A stretch of DNA of 64,000 nt, taken from assembly GCF_001941825.1 (NCBI RefSeq), contig NZ_CP019038.1:3782001-3846000 (forward strand), read 5' to 3'. The translations under genes and the position numbers were made by a program. The stretch comes from Massilia putida. Lineage in GTDB: Bacteria; Pseudomonadota; Gammaproteobacteria; Burkholderiales; Burkholderiaceae_D. Each line of letters starts with the position of its first letter. Positions within the stretch are counted from its first letter, which is position 1. Below are positions 56,801 to 64,000 of the stretch, piece after piece. A model generated the notes under the pieces. It made no database searches. It saw only the letters and a program-made list of their open reading frames with translations, and had not been told where the DNA came from.

Positions 56801-58587
56801 TTGCCGCCGGTGTGCAGGCTGATGTTGCGCAGGCGGGCCATGTCGTCGAAGCCGATGACCGGCTGCGACACTTCGAGGCGCATCGGCGGGTTGACGTTGT
56901 TCGTGTCCAGCAGGTTCGGCTTCGGACCGATGAACGACACGAGCGACATCACCATCGCTTCGCGGATCGGGTCGATCGGCGGGTTCGTGACCTGGGCGAA
57001 CAGCTGCTTGAAGTACGAATACAGCGGCTTGAGCTTGTTCGACATGACCGCCAGCGGCGAGTCGTTACCCATCGAGCCGGTGGCTTCCTCGCCCAGCACG
57101 GCCATCGGGGCCATCAGGAATTTCAGGTCTTCCTGGGTGTAGCCGAATGCCTGCTGGCGGTCCAGCAGGGAAATGGCAGCCTTCTCGCCTTGCGCGTCTT
57201 TCGCGCGGTTCTGCGACAGCTGGCTTTCCGACAGCTTGATTTCGTTGAGCTTGATGCGCACCGACTTGATCCATGCCTTATAGGGCTTGGCGTTCGAGTA
57301 GGTGTCCTTGAGTTCCTTGTCGTCGATGATGCGGCCGGCTTCCAGGTCGATGAGGAACATCTTGCCCGGCTGCAGACGCCATTTCTTGACGATGCGCGAT
57401 TCCGGGATCGGCAGCGTGCCCGATTCCGACGCCATCACGACCAGGTCGTCGTCGGTGACGATGTAGCGGGCCGGACGCAGGCCGTTGCGGTCCAGCGTAC
57501 CGCCGATGTGGCGGCCGTCGGTGAAGGCCATGGCGGCCGGGCCGTCCCACGGTTCCATCATCGCGGCATGGTATTCGTAGAACGCGCGGCGGTTCTCGTC
57601 CATCGTCGCGTGGTTTTCCCAGGCTTCCGGGATCATCATCATCATCGCCTGGGCGATCGGGTAGCCGGCCATGACCAGCAGTTCGAGCGCGTTGTCGAAG
57701 CAGGCGGTGTCCGACTGGCCTTCATAGATCAGCGGGAACAGTTTCTGCAGGTCGTCGCCCAGCACGGCCGACTTCATGACGCCTTCGCGGGCGCGGGTCC
57801 AGTTGAAGTTGCCCTTGACGGTGTTGATCTCGCCGTTGTGCGCGAGCAGGCGGTACGGGTGGGCCAGCGGCCACTCCGGGAAGGTGTTCGTCGAGAAACG
57901 CTGGTGCACCATGGCCAGGGCCGAGACGCAGCGCGGATCCTGCAGGTCCTTGTAGTACACGCCCACCTGGTCCGCCAGCAGCAGGCCTTTATAGACGACG
58001 GTGCGCGCGGACATCGACGGCACGAAGAATTCCTTGCCGTGGATGAGTTTCAGGGCCTGGATCGCGTGGCCCGACGACTTGCGGATGACGTACAGCTTGC
58101 GCTCGAGCGCGTCGGTAACCATCACGTCCGGACCGCGGCCGATGAAGATCTGGCGGATGACCGGCTCTTTCGCGCGGACGGTCGGGGACATCGGCATCGC
58201 ATCGTCCACCGGCACGTTGCGCCAGCCCAGCACGACCTGGCCTTCGGCGCGCACGGCGCGCTCGATTTCCTGTTCGCAGGCGATGCGCGACGCGTGTTCC
58301 TTCGGCAGGAAGATCATGCCGACGCCATATTCGCCCGGCGGCGGCAGTTCGACGCCCTGCTTGGCCATCTCGTCGCGGTAGAACTGGTCGGGGATCTGAA
58401 TCAGGATACCCGCGCCGTCGCCCATCAGGGCATCGGCGCCGACGGCGCCCCGGTGGTCCAGGTTCTTCAGGATCAACAGACCCTGTTCAACAATGGAGTG
58501 GCTCTTGTTGCCCTTGATATGGGCGACGAAACCGACGCCACAGGCGTCGTGTTCATTGGCGGGATCGTACAAACCTTGGGCAATCAT
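53872..58587 (-). CDS. gltB: Glutamate synthase large subunit
   Basis: A 1571-residue enzyme. A short propeptide ([15 protein letters not shown]) precedes the N-terminal nucleophile Cys16 of the class II glutaminase domain ([15 protein letters not shown], to about 430). The central domain, the FMN-binding synthase domain (about 830-1210, [20 protein letters not shown]) and the 3Fe-4S cysteines in [17 protein letters not shown] follow. The GXGXG beta-helix domain (about 1290-1490, [20 protein letters not shown]) ends the protein. It converts glutamine and 2-oxoglutarate into two glutamates, supplying the amino donor used by HisC. A promoter at 58624-58652 lies close upstream, and GGAG precedes the ATG. 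Confidence 0.96.
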   Translation of the reverse strand: MIAQGLYDPANEHDACGVGFVAHIKGNKSHSIVEQGLLILKNLDHRGAVGADALMGDGAGILIQIPDQFYRDEMAKQGVELPPPGEYGVGMIFLPKEHASRIACEQEIERAVRAEGQVVLGWRNVPVDDAMPMSPTVRAKEPVIRQIFIGRGPDVMVTDALERKLYVIRKSSGHAIQALKLIHGKEFFVPSMSARTVVYKGLLLADQVGVYYKDLQDPRCVSALAMVHQRFSTNTFPEWPLAHPYRLLAHNGEINTVKGNFNWTRAREGVMKSAVLGDDLQKLFPLIYEGQSDTACFDNALELLVMAGYPIAQAMMMMIPEAWENHATMDENRRAFYEYHAAMMEPWDGPAAMAFTDGRHIGGTLDRNGLRPARYIVTDDDLVVMASESGTLPIPESRIVKKWRLQPGKMFLIDLEAGRIIDDKELKDTYSNAKPYKAWIKSVRIKLNEIKLSESQLSQNRAKDAQGEKAAISLLDRQQAFGYTQEDLKFLMAPMAVLGEEATGSMGNDSPLAVMSNKLKPLYSYFKQLFAQVTNPPIDPIREAMVMSLVSFIGPKPNLLDTNNVNPPMRLEVSQPVIGFDDMARLRNISLHTGGKFKSYELNICYPVSWGKEGIEASLASLCAEAVDAVKSGHNILIVSDRNLNADQVAIPALLATSAIHQHLVQRGLRASTGLVVETGSCRETHHFALLAGYGAEAVHPYLALETLVDLAHTLPHEMAADKAIYNYTKAVGKGLMKVMSKMGISTYMSYCGAQIFEAIGLNKSLVDKYFRGTSSTVEGIGLFEVAEEALRLHALAFGKDPILAHSLDVGGEYAYRVRGEDHLWTPDAIAKLQHSTRANNYSTYKEYAQIINDQSKRHLTLRGLFEFKIDPTKAIPLDEVEPAKEIVKRFATGAMSLGSISTEAHATLAIAMNRIGGKSNTGEGGEDPARYMGEFKGIKIAKGESLASILGKDRVVADIPLMEGDSLRSKIKQVASGRFGVTAEYLASADQIQIKMAQGAKPGEGGQLPGHKVSEYIASLRFSVPGVGLISPPPHHDIYSIEDLAQLIHDLKNANPHASISVKLVSEVGIGTVAAGVSKAKADHVVVAGHDGGTGASPLSSVKHAGTPWELGLAETQQTLVLNGLRSRIRVQADGQMRTGRDVVIAALLGADEIGFATAPLVVEGCIMMRKCHLNTCPVGVATQDPELRAKFSGKPEHVVNYFFFVAEEARQIMAQLGIRTFDELIGRSDLLDKSKAVGHWKAQGLDFSNIFFQPKVDDKRQLLHSEEQDHGLDKALDHKLIAQAKAALEKGERVSFISPVKNVNRTVGTMLSGEVAKRYGHAGLPDDTIHIQLQGTAGQSAGAFLAHGITLDLVGEGNDYVGKGLSGGRIIVRPNTEFRGWAVDNIIVGNTVLYGAIAGEAFLNGVAGERFAVRNSGATAIVEGVGDHGCEYMTGGTVVVLGDTGRNFAAGMSGGVAYVYDPKGEFEQKCNTAMVALERVLSTKEQSDKSSWHAQTRNGERESDEAILKRLIERHFKHTGSTRARNLLDDWANSRSKFVKVFPTEYKRALEEMHNSSMEEANDKIELAA

Positions 58588-58623
58588 GGGGGCTCCGCAG
58601 CATTTTGAAGATATTGAAGGCCG

Positions 58624-58652
58624 AGGATAGAGCAGACTTCGGTAAACATCAA
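58624..58652 (-). promoter_or_regulatory. Promoter of the gltBD operon
   Basis: On the minus strand TTGATG (58647-58652) and TATCCT (58624-58629) are 17 bases apart, about 37 bases upstream of the gltB ATG. The spacing is ideal and each hexamer has two mismatches to consensus. Confidence 0.5.
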
Positions 58653-58703
58653 TAACAATAATTAGGGTCGGAGTCGGATTAAATTCCGAGTTTTCGCGTC
58701 ACA

Positions 58704-58721
58704 AATTAAATAGGGACAGAG
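58704..58721 (+). repeat. GGGACAGAG boundary motif downstream of the RAYT gene
   Basis: AATTAAATAGGGACAGAG lies here, about 195 bases past the RAYT stop. It is an imperfect inverted counterpart of CTCTGTCCCCGATTAAT found twice on the other side of the RAYT gene (59661 and 59704). It probably marks one limit of the RAYT unit. Confidence 0.5.
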
Positions 58722-58768
58722 ACAAGGCAAGACCGGCTTATCCATGAAATCAATGAGTTAGGCCAAAA

Positions 58769-58852
58769 CCGTCGGTCCCGCGAAAGCCGGAACCCATGCT
58801 GAGCTGGCCAGCAAGCGACGTCTGGATTCCCGCTTGCGCGGGAATGACGTTG
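58769..58852. repeat. REPIN element next to the RAYT gene
   Basis: The left REP reads CCGTCGGTCCCGCGAAAGCC then GGAACCCATGCTGAGC. The right REP reads GACGTCTGGATTCCCGC then TTGCGCGGGAATGACGTTG. The two are inverted with a short spacer, as in the murA-hisG and hisA-hisF copies. It lies about 60 bases beyond the RAYT stop, between RAYT and gltB, and is the copy most directly tied to the transposase. Confidence 0.87.
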
Positions 58853-58861
58853 CAATAAAAA

Positions 58862-58879
58862 AGGAGGCCGAAGCCTCCT
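58862..58879 (-). terminator. Terminator of the RAYT gene
   Basis: AGGAGGC (58862-58868) and GCCTCCT (58873-58879) form a 7-bp stem with loop CGAA. On the minus strand TTTTTTATTGC follows; on the plus strand ATCATTCTTTT follows, so it may be bidirectional. It lies 36 bases past the RAYT stop. Confidence 0.75.
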
Positions 58880-58914
58880 ATCATTCTTTTGTTGCAATGA
58901 CGCTGCGCACAAAT

Positions 58915-59613
58915 CTATTCCGCGGCCTTGACCTTGAACGGCCTCCCCCGCTTGGCCGGCAGGATCTGCCGCTTGGTCTTGCGCTCCAGCTCGAGCTTGA
59001 ATTCATGCGACCCCAGCGGCGCCCCCTTGAGCACCGCGGCATTGATCGTATCCAGCTCCTGCCCCGCCATCCCCTGCTGCGCCAGCTCGATGAACGCGGC
59101 TTCGCGCTGGAACGGCGTGTTGCCGAGTTCCCAGTACTTGGCGTGGTCGGTGATGAGCGGATCCGGCCGCACGCCGGCGTGATGCGCATAGCTCGACCAG
59201 GGATAATCGAGCGGGTCGAACGCGAGCTGGCTGCGCAGCGGGTTCAGTTCGATGTAGCGGATGCAGGCGAGGAAATACGCGTCCGGATCGATCACGGACG
59301 TGCGGAAGCGTCCCTGAAACAGCGTGCCCGAGCGGCCATGCTTGTTGTTGAACCAAGGGACATACAGACGCCCTACTTTCTGCATCATCGCCGCCAGCCC
59401 CTCCTCGTCGGACGGCGTCGCCAGCAGGTGCAGGTGGTTCGGCATCAGGACGTAGGCGTGGATGGCCACGCGGTAGAACTTCGCGCTCTCGCGCAGGCAT
59501 TCCAGGAAGCGGCGGTGGTCGTCGTCGTCGCGGAAGATGACCTGGTTGTCGTTACCGCGCTGGATGATGTGGTGCGGCTCGTTGGGCAGGACGAGGCGGG
59601 GTTGGCGGGCCAT
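58915..59613 (-). CDS. REP-associated tyrosine transposase (RAYT, IS200-like Y1 family)
   Basis: A 232-residue Y1-type HUH endonuclease. The N-terminal PRLVLPNEPHHIIQRGND is typical of the TnpA_REP branch. The metal-binding HxH is His60-Leu-His62 in MPNHLHLL, and the catalytic Tyr84 lies in GRLYVPWFNNKHGRSG. The later IRYIELNPLRSQL and the lysine-rich tail (KRGRPFKVKAAE) also fit. RAYTs are single-copy, vertically inherited relatives of IS200/IS605 transposases that act on REP sequences. Here a REPIN lies just past its 3' end and four more similar elements are scattered over the window. GGGACAGAG motifs flank the unit. All catalytic residues are intact. Confidence 0.88.
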   Translation of the reverse strand: MARQPRLVLPNEPHHIIQRGNDNQVIFRDDDDHRRFLECLRESAKFYRVAIHAYVLMPNHLHLLATPSDEEGLAAMMQKVGRLYVPWFNNKHGRSGTLFQGRFRTSVIDPDAYFLACIRYIELNPLRSQLAFDPLDYPWSSYAHHAGVRPDPLITDHAKYWELGNTPFQREAAFIELAQQGMAGQELDTINAAVLKGAPLGSHEFKLELERKTKRQILPAKRGRPFKVKAAE

Positions 59614-59660
59614 CGTGTCGTGGAAAGCGTCGAAAAGGCGATTCTAACGCAACCGCCTCG

Positions 59661-59720
59661 CTCTGTCCCCGATTAATTTTGATCGCACCAATATAGTGCA
59701 CCACTCTGTCCCCGATTAAT
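59661..59720. repeat. Direct repeat of a 17-bp boundary motif upstream of the RAYT gene
   Basis: CTCTGTCCCCGATTAAT occurs at 59661-59677 and again at 59704-59720. Between them is a small dyad (TGCACCA-type). The second copy reaches the stop codon of the response regulator. The inverse motif lies at 58704-58721, so the RAYT unit of about 1 kb is framed by inverted copies. Confidence 0.7.
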
Positions 59721-60412
59721 CAGGCCAGCGTGAACCCGGCCGACAGGCTATAACCTTCGCCATAGGCACTGCGCAGCGGCAGGTCCTGGCCGAGGCCCGT
59801 CCGCGCCTTCTTGCGCAGGCGGTAGACGAGCATGTCGACGCGGCGGCTGGCGTCCGGATCGTCGCCGCCCATGCCGGCCACGATCACCTGGCGCGGGACC
59901 GGCCGGGTGTTGATCGTCAACAGGTGCAGGAAATTGCACTCTTTTTCCGTCAGGTCGATCACCTTGCCCATCAGCTCCAGCTGGCGGGCGGACACGCGCA
60001 AGGTCCACTTGCTCGGCGTGGGAGCCGGCTCGGCCGGACGCACGCGGCGGTCCAGTGCCTCGATGTGGGCGGCCAGTTCCGGGAACTTGATCGGCTTGGT
60101 GAGATAGTGGTCGGCGCCGAGGCGCAGGCCGAGGATGCGGTTGTCGAAGGCCACGCGGCCCGTCAGCACCAGCAGCCCGATCTCGGGATACAGCTGGCGC
60201 ATTCGTGGAATCACATTGAATCCGTCTTCGTCGGGCAGGCCCAGGTCGAGCACGACCACGGCCGCCGGCGTGCGCGTCAACGCGGCCCACATGTCGCTGG
60301 CGGTGGTCGCGATCGTGACCTCATGCCCGAGTTCCTTGAGGAAATCGGCCATATCGCCTGCGTATTCGCCATTGTCTTCAACAATCAGTATTTGCGTCAT
60401 GGGTTTTGCCAT
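59720..60412 (-). CDS. OmpR-family response regulator
   Basis: A 230-residue two-domain regulator. The receiver has acidic residues Glu12-Asp13, the phosphoacceptor Asp56 in VVVLDLGLPDEDG, Thr84 and Lys106 in YLTKP. The C-terminal winged helix spans about 130-228 (IDLTEKECNFLHLL, RRVDMLVYRLRKK, LRSAYGEGYSL). It binds DNA when phosphorylated, presumably by the kinase encoded 60 bases upstream. Two starts are possible: MAKP at 60412 (AAGGA very close) or MTQI at 60400. The stop lies against a RAYT boundary motif. Confidence 0.88.
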   Translation of the reverse strand: MAKPMTQILIVEDNGEYAGDMADFLKELGHEVTIATTASDMWAALTRTPAAVVVLDLGLPDEDGFNVIPRMRQLYPEIGLLVLTGRVAFDNRILGLRLGADHYLTKPIKFPELAAHIEALDRRVRPAEPAPTPSKWTLRVSARQLELMGKVIDLTEKECNFLHLLTINTRPVPRQVIVAGMGGDDPDASRRVDMLVYRLRKKARTGLGQDLPLRSAYGEGYSLSAGFTLA

Positions 60413-60472
60413 GTTCCTTGTTTCATTTTCCCCGGCCTCGGGCAGATCTTCTTGCCTTCCGTTGTCGGGCGG

Positions 60473-61597
60473 CTAACCCCGGTCGCCGTTCCGATTATCA
60501 CTGCTGGTCAATCCGGAAGCAAGGGCTTTTGCCCCGCTTTCCTGTACCGGCAGCCATAGCTTGAACTCTGACCCGCCCTCTGGAGAGCATGCATATGTCA
60601 AACTGCCGCCATGCACTTCGACCACGGAGCGCGCCATGTACAGCCCGAGACCGCTGCCCGCGATGCCCTCCGCATTCGTGCCGCGATAGCCTTTGTCGAA
60701 GATGCGGTCGATATCGCCAGCCGGCACGCCCGCCCCCTCGTCGCGCAGCGCCAGTTCGATGCCGCCGTCGACCCGCTGTCCCGTCACGTGCAGCTTTGTT
60801 CCAGCCGGCGTATAGCGCAAGGCATTGTCCAATAACACCTTGAGCGCAAGACGCAGCCCGGACGGCTCGCCGCGCAACGCCGCCGGCAACTCGCCCGCCA
60901 CCAAGGTCACGGGACGCCCTGCCACGCGCGCCTGCGCCACCAGTTCTTCCAGCAACAGGCGTGGCCCCACCGTGTTCTCGCGGCGCTGGCTGCCGAGCGC
61001 GGCCATGCGCTCGGGCGACAGGTAATCGTCCACCATCGCGATCAGGCGATCCGTCGCCGCCGCGATCTTGCGGTAGCGCTGGCGCGTCGCCTCGTCAGCC
61101 TTCGTGCCCAGCGACTCCAGCCGCTGGATCGCGCCGTCGATCGTCGACAGCGGCGTGCGGAATTCGTGGTTCAGCATGCTCGCAAAACGCTTGCGCTCGC
61201 GTTCCCGCTCGCGCCGCGCGGACACGTCGCGCACGAGGCCCAGCAACGCGCGCGGCTGGCCGTCGTCGTCCAGCGCCAGGGTCGAGATCACCTCGAGGGC
61301 GACTTCGCTCCCGTCCGGCCGGCGCAGGTCGAACTCGCGCATCACGCGCAGGCGCGACCCGTCGCCGGCGGCGAAGCGCCGCAAACGCTCGGGCAAGCCG
61401 GCGCACAACGCCGCCAGCGGACCATCGCCGCCATGCGCGAGTTGCGCGCAGATGTCGGCGCTGGAATAACCGAGCATCTCGTCGACGCCGGCGCTGATGT
61501 ACGCCGGCTGTCTGGTGGCGCAATCGAGGATGAAGGCCAGGTCGCCGCCCAGTTCGGCAATCGTGCGAAAGGCGTCCGCCGTGGCGATGTCCGTCAT
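60473..61597 (-). CDS. Cytoplasmic PAS-domain sensor histidine kinase
   Basis: A 374-residue kinase without membrane segments. A PAS domain occupies about 8-128 (LAFILDCATRQPAYISAGVD, DVSARRERERERKRF linker). The H-box His144 lies in LNHEFRTPLSTID. The ATPase has the N-box LLDNALRYTPAGTKL, the G1 box LRDEGAGVPAGDI and the G2 box GSGLGLYMARSVVEVHGG. It should sense an internal signal (redox, ligand or light by analogy with other PAS kinases) and phosphorylate the adjacent OmpR-type regulator. The C-terminal 20 residues are not conserved. Confidence 0.9.
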   Translation of the reverse strand: MTDIATADAFRTIAELGGDLAFILDCATRQPAYISAGVDEMLGYSSADICAQLAHGGDGPLAALCAGLPERLRRFAAGDGSRLRVMREFDLRRPDGSEVALEVISTLALDDDGQPRALLGLVRDVSARRERERERKRFASMLNHEFRTPLSTIDGAIQRLESLGTKADEATRQRYRKIAAATDRLIAMVDDYLSPERMAALGSQRRENTVGPRLLLEELVAQARVAGRPVTLVAGELPAALRGEPSGLRLALKVLLDNALRYTPAGTKLHVTGQRVDGGIELALRDEGAGVPAGDIDRIFDKGYRGTNAEGIAGSGLGLYMARSVVEVHGGSLTYACSPEGGSEFKLWLPVQESGAKALASGLTSSDNRNGDRG

Positions 61598-61721
61598 AAA
61601 AACTTTCCAGGAGTTATGCAGCAGATAAGTATAGTGTCCGAACCAACGGTTTGCATAGACAACCAGGAGGCAGACGTTGCACTAATCACGCATATGCGAT
61701 ATATGCATGTGCAAATAAAAA

Positions 61722-61743
61722 GGGCAAGCCGGACGGCTTGCCC
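61722..61743 (-). terminator. Rho-independent terminator of the right-hand SNF2 gene
   Basis: GGGCAAGCC (61722-61730) and GGCTTGCCC (61735-61743) form a 9-bp stem with a four-base loop. On the minus strand TTTTTATTTGC follows, 23 bases past the SNF2 stop. Confidence 0.88.
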
Positions 61744-61766
61744 TCGTGCGCGCTTGGCTGCGGCAG

Positions 61767-64000
61767 TTACTCGTCCAGCGGCGCGAAGATCGCCTGCAAG
61801 TCTTCCTGCGTGAGCGCCATCTTTTGCGACTCGCCTTCGGCCAGAATCGAAGCAGCCAACTCCGATTTCTTTTGCTGCAGCAGCTGGATCTTTTCTTCCA
61901 GCGTGCCCTTGGCGATCAGTTTATACACGAACACCGGCTTGTCCTGCCCGATGCGCCAGGCGCGGTCGGTCGCCTGGTTTTCGGCCGCCGGGTTCCACCA
62001 CGGGTCGTAGTGGATGACCGTGTCGGCCGCCGTCAGGTTCAGGCCCACGCCGCCGGCCTTGAGGCTGATCAGGAAGATCGGCACGGCGCCCTGCTGGAAT
62101 GCGGCGACCTGTGCGGAACGGTCGCGCGTTTCGCCCGTCAGGATGGCGTACGGGATCTTGCGCGCGTCGAGTTCTTCCTCGATGAGGGCCAGCATGCTCG
62201 TGAACTGCGAGAACACGAGGATCTTGCGGCCCTCTCCCAGCAGGTCGTCGACCATCTGCATCAAGTCCATCAGCTTGGCCGACACGGCCGCCGTGTTCTT
62301 CTTGGCCGGCATGGATTTCACCAGGCGCGGGTCGCAGCAGACCTGGCGCAGTTTCAACAGCGCTTCCAGGATGACGATCTGGCTGCGCGCCACGCCCTTG
62401 CGGTCGATCTCCTCGCGCACCTTCTTGTCCATCGCCAGGCGCACGGTCTCGTACAGGTCGCGCTGCGGGCCGCTGATCTCGATGCGGCGGATCATCTCGG
62501 TTTTTTCCGGGAGTTCCTTCGCCACGTGGTCCTTGGTCCGGCGCAGCAGGAACGGCTTGATGCGGCGGTTCAGCAGCATGCGGCGCACCGGGTCGTCCTG
62601 GCGTTCGATCGGATGGCGGAACTGCGTGTTGAACGTCTTCTCGTCGCCGAGCAGGCCCGGCAGCAGGAAGTGGAACTGCGACCACAATTCGCCCAGGTGG
62701 TTTTCCAGCGGCGTGCCGGACAGGCACAGGCGATGGCGCGCGTTCAGCGAACCGGCCGTCTGCGCCGCCTTCGAGCGCGTGTTCTTGATGTAGTGCGATT
62801 CGTCCAGGATCACGAGGTGATACTGATGCTCGCGCAGCTTTTCTTCGTCGCGCGGCAGCAGCGCGTACGTCGTCAGCACGATGTCGGCACCGTCGATCTG
62901 GTCGAACAAATCCACGCGTTCCTTGCCTTGCAGCAGAAGCACTTTCAGGTCCGGGGCGAAGCGCGCAGCTTCCTCCATCCAGTTCATCATGAGGCTCGTC
63001 GGCGCGATGACGAGTGCCGGATTCGTCAGGCGGCCCGCTTCCTTTTCCGTCAGGATGTGGGCGATCGTCTGCACGGTCTTGCCGAGACCCATGTCGTCGG
63101 CGAGGATACCGCCCAGGTCGTATTCGCGCAGGAACTGCATCCACGCAAGACCGTCGAGCTGGTAATCGCGCAGGGTGGCTTGCAGGCCCTTCGGCGCGTC
63201 GACCTTTTTGACTTTGCCGAACTGGCTCAGCTTGCGGCCCGTTTCGCGCAGGCGTTCGCCGCCCGTCCAGGTCAGTTCGGTGCCTTTCGCGAGTTCTTCC
63301 AGGCGTGCCGCGTCCAAGGTCGACAGCCGGACCTTATTCTTGATCTTGTCGTTGAAATACAGCTCGCCCAGCGTCGACAGGATCGGCTTGACGCGGCCCC
63401 ACGGCAGCGCCACGCGCAAGCCGTCCGGCAGCGTGGCCAGCATCTGGTCGGCTTCGGCGTGCGCGGCCAGCACGTCCGGATTGAAGTCGAGCGGCGCCGT
63501 GCGAATGAGTTGCACCAGCACGGGCAGCAGCGGCACGCGCTTGCGGTTGACGACGATGCCCAGTTCCAGCTCGAACCAGGCGTTGCCGGCCTCGGGCGGC
63601 TCGTCGATGTCGGCATACCAGTCCTCGACCGGCACGACGTCGTAGCGGTATTTCGGCGACTTCTGCACGTGCCAGCCGAGGTCGGACAGCGCGTCGAGAT
63701 CGTTCTCGGCAAAGCGCAGCCAATGCGCCTGGCTGTCCAGCAGCAGCGCGCCGGACAGCGCCGACAGCGGCGCCGTGGCCGGCTTGCGGAACCCCAGCTT
63801 GTTCAGCGCGTCCAGCGCGGCCGCTTCCAATGCTTCGTCGCGCTGGATGATCTCGGTGACGTCGCCGATCTGGCGCACGACGCGCTGGGCCGGGTCGAAC
63901 GAGATGCGCTGGCCGTCGTAGTCGAACGACAGCACGGCGAAATCCTGCCAGCGCTGGCCATTGCCTTCGGCTTGCGGGATCGCGTCGAGCAGCAGGTGCG
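61767..64000 (-). CDS. SNF2-family DEAD/DEAH helicase, 5' end cut by the window edge
   Basis: The frame is open to the right edge (reading HLLLDAIPQAEGNGQRWQDF from the border), so the start is outside. The visible 744 residues contain the SNF2 ATPase: QATLRDYQLDGLAWMQFLRE, Walker A DDMGLGKT, DESH, SGTPLENHLGELWSQFHFLL, then LKAGGVGLNLTAADTVIHYD and DRAWRIGQDKPVFVYKLIA. The upstream part resembles the SNF2_assoc region of bacterial SNF2 proteins that often begin with a SWIM zinc finger, which would lie outside the window. It is a DNA translocase of unknown target. It is only moderately like the 18837-23009 protein outside the ATPase core. Confidence 0.9.
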   Translation of the reverse strand, partial: HLLLDAIPQAEGNGQRWQDFAVLSFDYDGQRISFDPAQRVVRQIGDVTEIIQRDEALEAAALDALNKLGFRKPATAPLSALSGALLLDSQAHWLRFAENDLDALSDLGWHVQKSPKYRYDVVPVEDWYADIDEPPEAGNAWFELELGIVVNRKRVPLLPVLVQLIRTAPLDFNPDVLAAHAEADQMLATLPDGLRVALPWGRVKPILSTLGELYFNDKIKNKVRLSTLDAARLEELAKGTELTWTGGERLRETGRKLSQFGKVKKVDAPKGLQATLRDYQLDGLAWMQFLREYDLGGILADDMGLGKTVQTIAHILTEKEAGRLTNPALVIAPTSLMMNWMEEAARFAPDLKVLLLQGKERVDLFDQIDGADIVLTTYALLPRDEEKLREHQYHLVILDESHYIKNTRSKAAQTAGSLNARHRLCLSGTPLENHLGELWSQFHFLLPGLLGDEKTFNTQFRHPIERQDDPVRRMLLNRRIKPFLLRRTKDHVAKELPEKTEMIRRIEISGPQRDLYETVRLAMDKKVREEIDRKGVARSQIVILEALLKLRQVCCDPRLVKSMPAKKNTAAVSAKLMDLMQMVDDLLGEGRKILVFSQFTSMLALIEEELDARKIPYAILTGETRDRSAQVAAFQQGAVPIFLISLKAGGVGLNLTAADTVIHYDPWWNPAAENQATDRAWRIGQDKPVFVYKLIAKGTLEEKIQLLQQKKSELAASILAEGESQKMALTQEDLQAIFAPLDE

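Noticed and set aside
53920..58608. 1562-residue open frame on the plus strand opposite gltB
   Set aside because: It mirrors gltB exactly, has no domain motifs and a His/Arg/Val-rich composition typical of an antisense frame in GC-rich genes.

Overview
The window looks like a chromosomal segment of a high-GC betaproteobacterium of the order Burkholderiales, most likely Oxalobacteraceae (Massilia/Telluria/Duganella type). This is inferred from the gene content and order: mlaFEDACB, an ABC pair, ibaG-murA, the his genes, tatABC, gltBD and hemE/priA. It also fits the PEP-CTERM proteins, the DUF4214-carrying exported proteins and the many long shadow frames typical of GC-rich codon use. No rRNA, tRNA or CRISPR array was seen.

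Left edge (1-4400): an AT-richer accessory stretch. A consensus sigma-70 promoter drives a gene that leaves the window at the left. A TMEM175-type channel gene, a small unknown gene and a truncated second TMEM175 copy follow, then a small membrane protein and a GNAT/CelD-like acetyltransferase whose last codons are frameshifted.

Centre-left (4400-29400): slyX, a secreted serralysin-type metalloprotease, rep helicase, a wHTH plus transglutaminase-like protein, an SRPBCC protein, a dihydrolipoamide-dehydrogenase-like flavoenzyme, a PEP-CTERM protein, priA and hemE. The priA-hemE gap carries a dense cluster of DnaA-box-like 9-mers. An S9 peptidase is translationally coupled to a very large SNF2 protein. 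A DUF885 protein abuts an NHL-propeller/M23 fusion. A short frameshifted gene and an extracellular PHB-depolymerase-type esterase close this part.

Centre-right (29400-46760): one long leftward series in transcription order: mlaF-E-D-A-C-B, a terminator, ABC ATPase/permease, ibaG, murA, hisG, hisD, a DNA methyltransferase, hisC, hisB, hisH, hisA, hisF, hisI, hisE, a HIT protein and tatA-B-C. Phospholipid trafficking, peptidoglycan precursor synthesis, histidine synthesis and Tat export are therefore packed together. The methyltransferase sits between hisD and hisC with ATGA overlaps on both sides.

Right (46760-64000): an alpha/beta hydrolase, a CapA-like protein, a beta-hydroxyacid dehydrogenase, a second PEP-CTERM protein, a second DUF4214 protein, gltD-gltB, a REP-associated tyrosine transposase (RAYT), a histidine kinase/response regulator pair and a second SNF2 helicase cut by the right edge.

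Five intergenic REP/REPIN-type palindromic elements share the TTCCCGC...GCGGGAA core and lie at 29397, 33137, 39288, 53775 and 58769. The last lies next to the RAYT gene, which is itself bounded by copies of a GGGACAGAG motif. The RAYT/REPIN set and the DnaA-box cluster beside hemE are the most interesting structures in the window.
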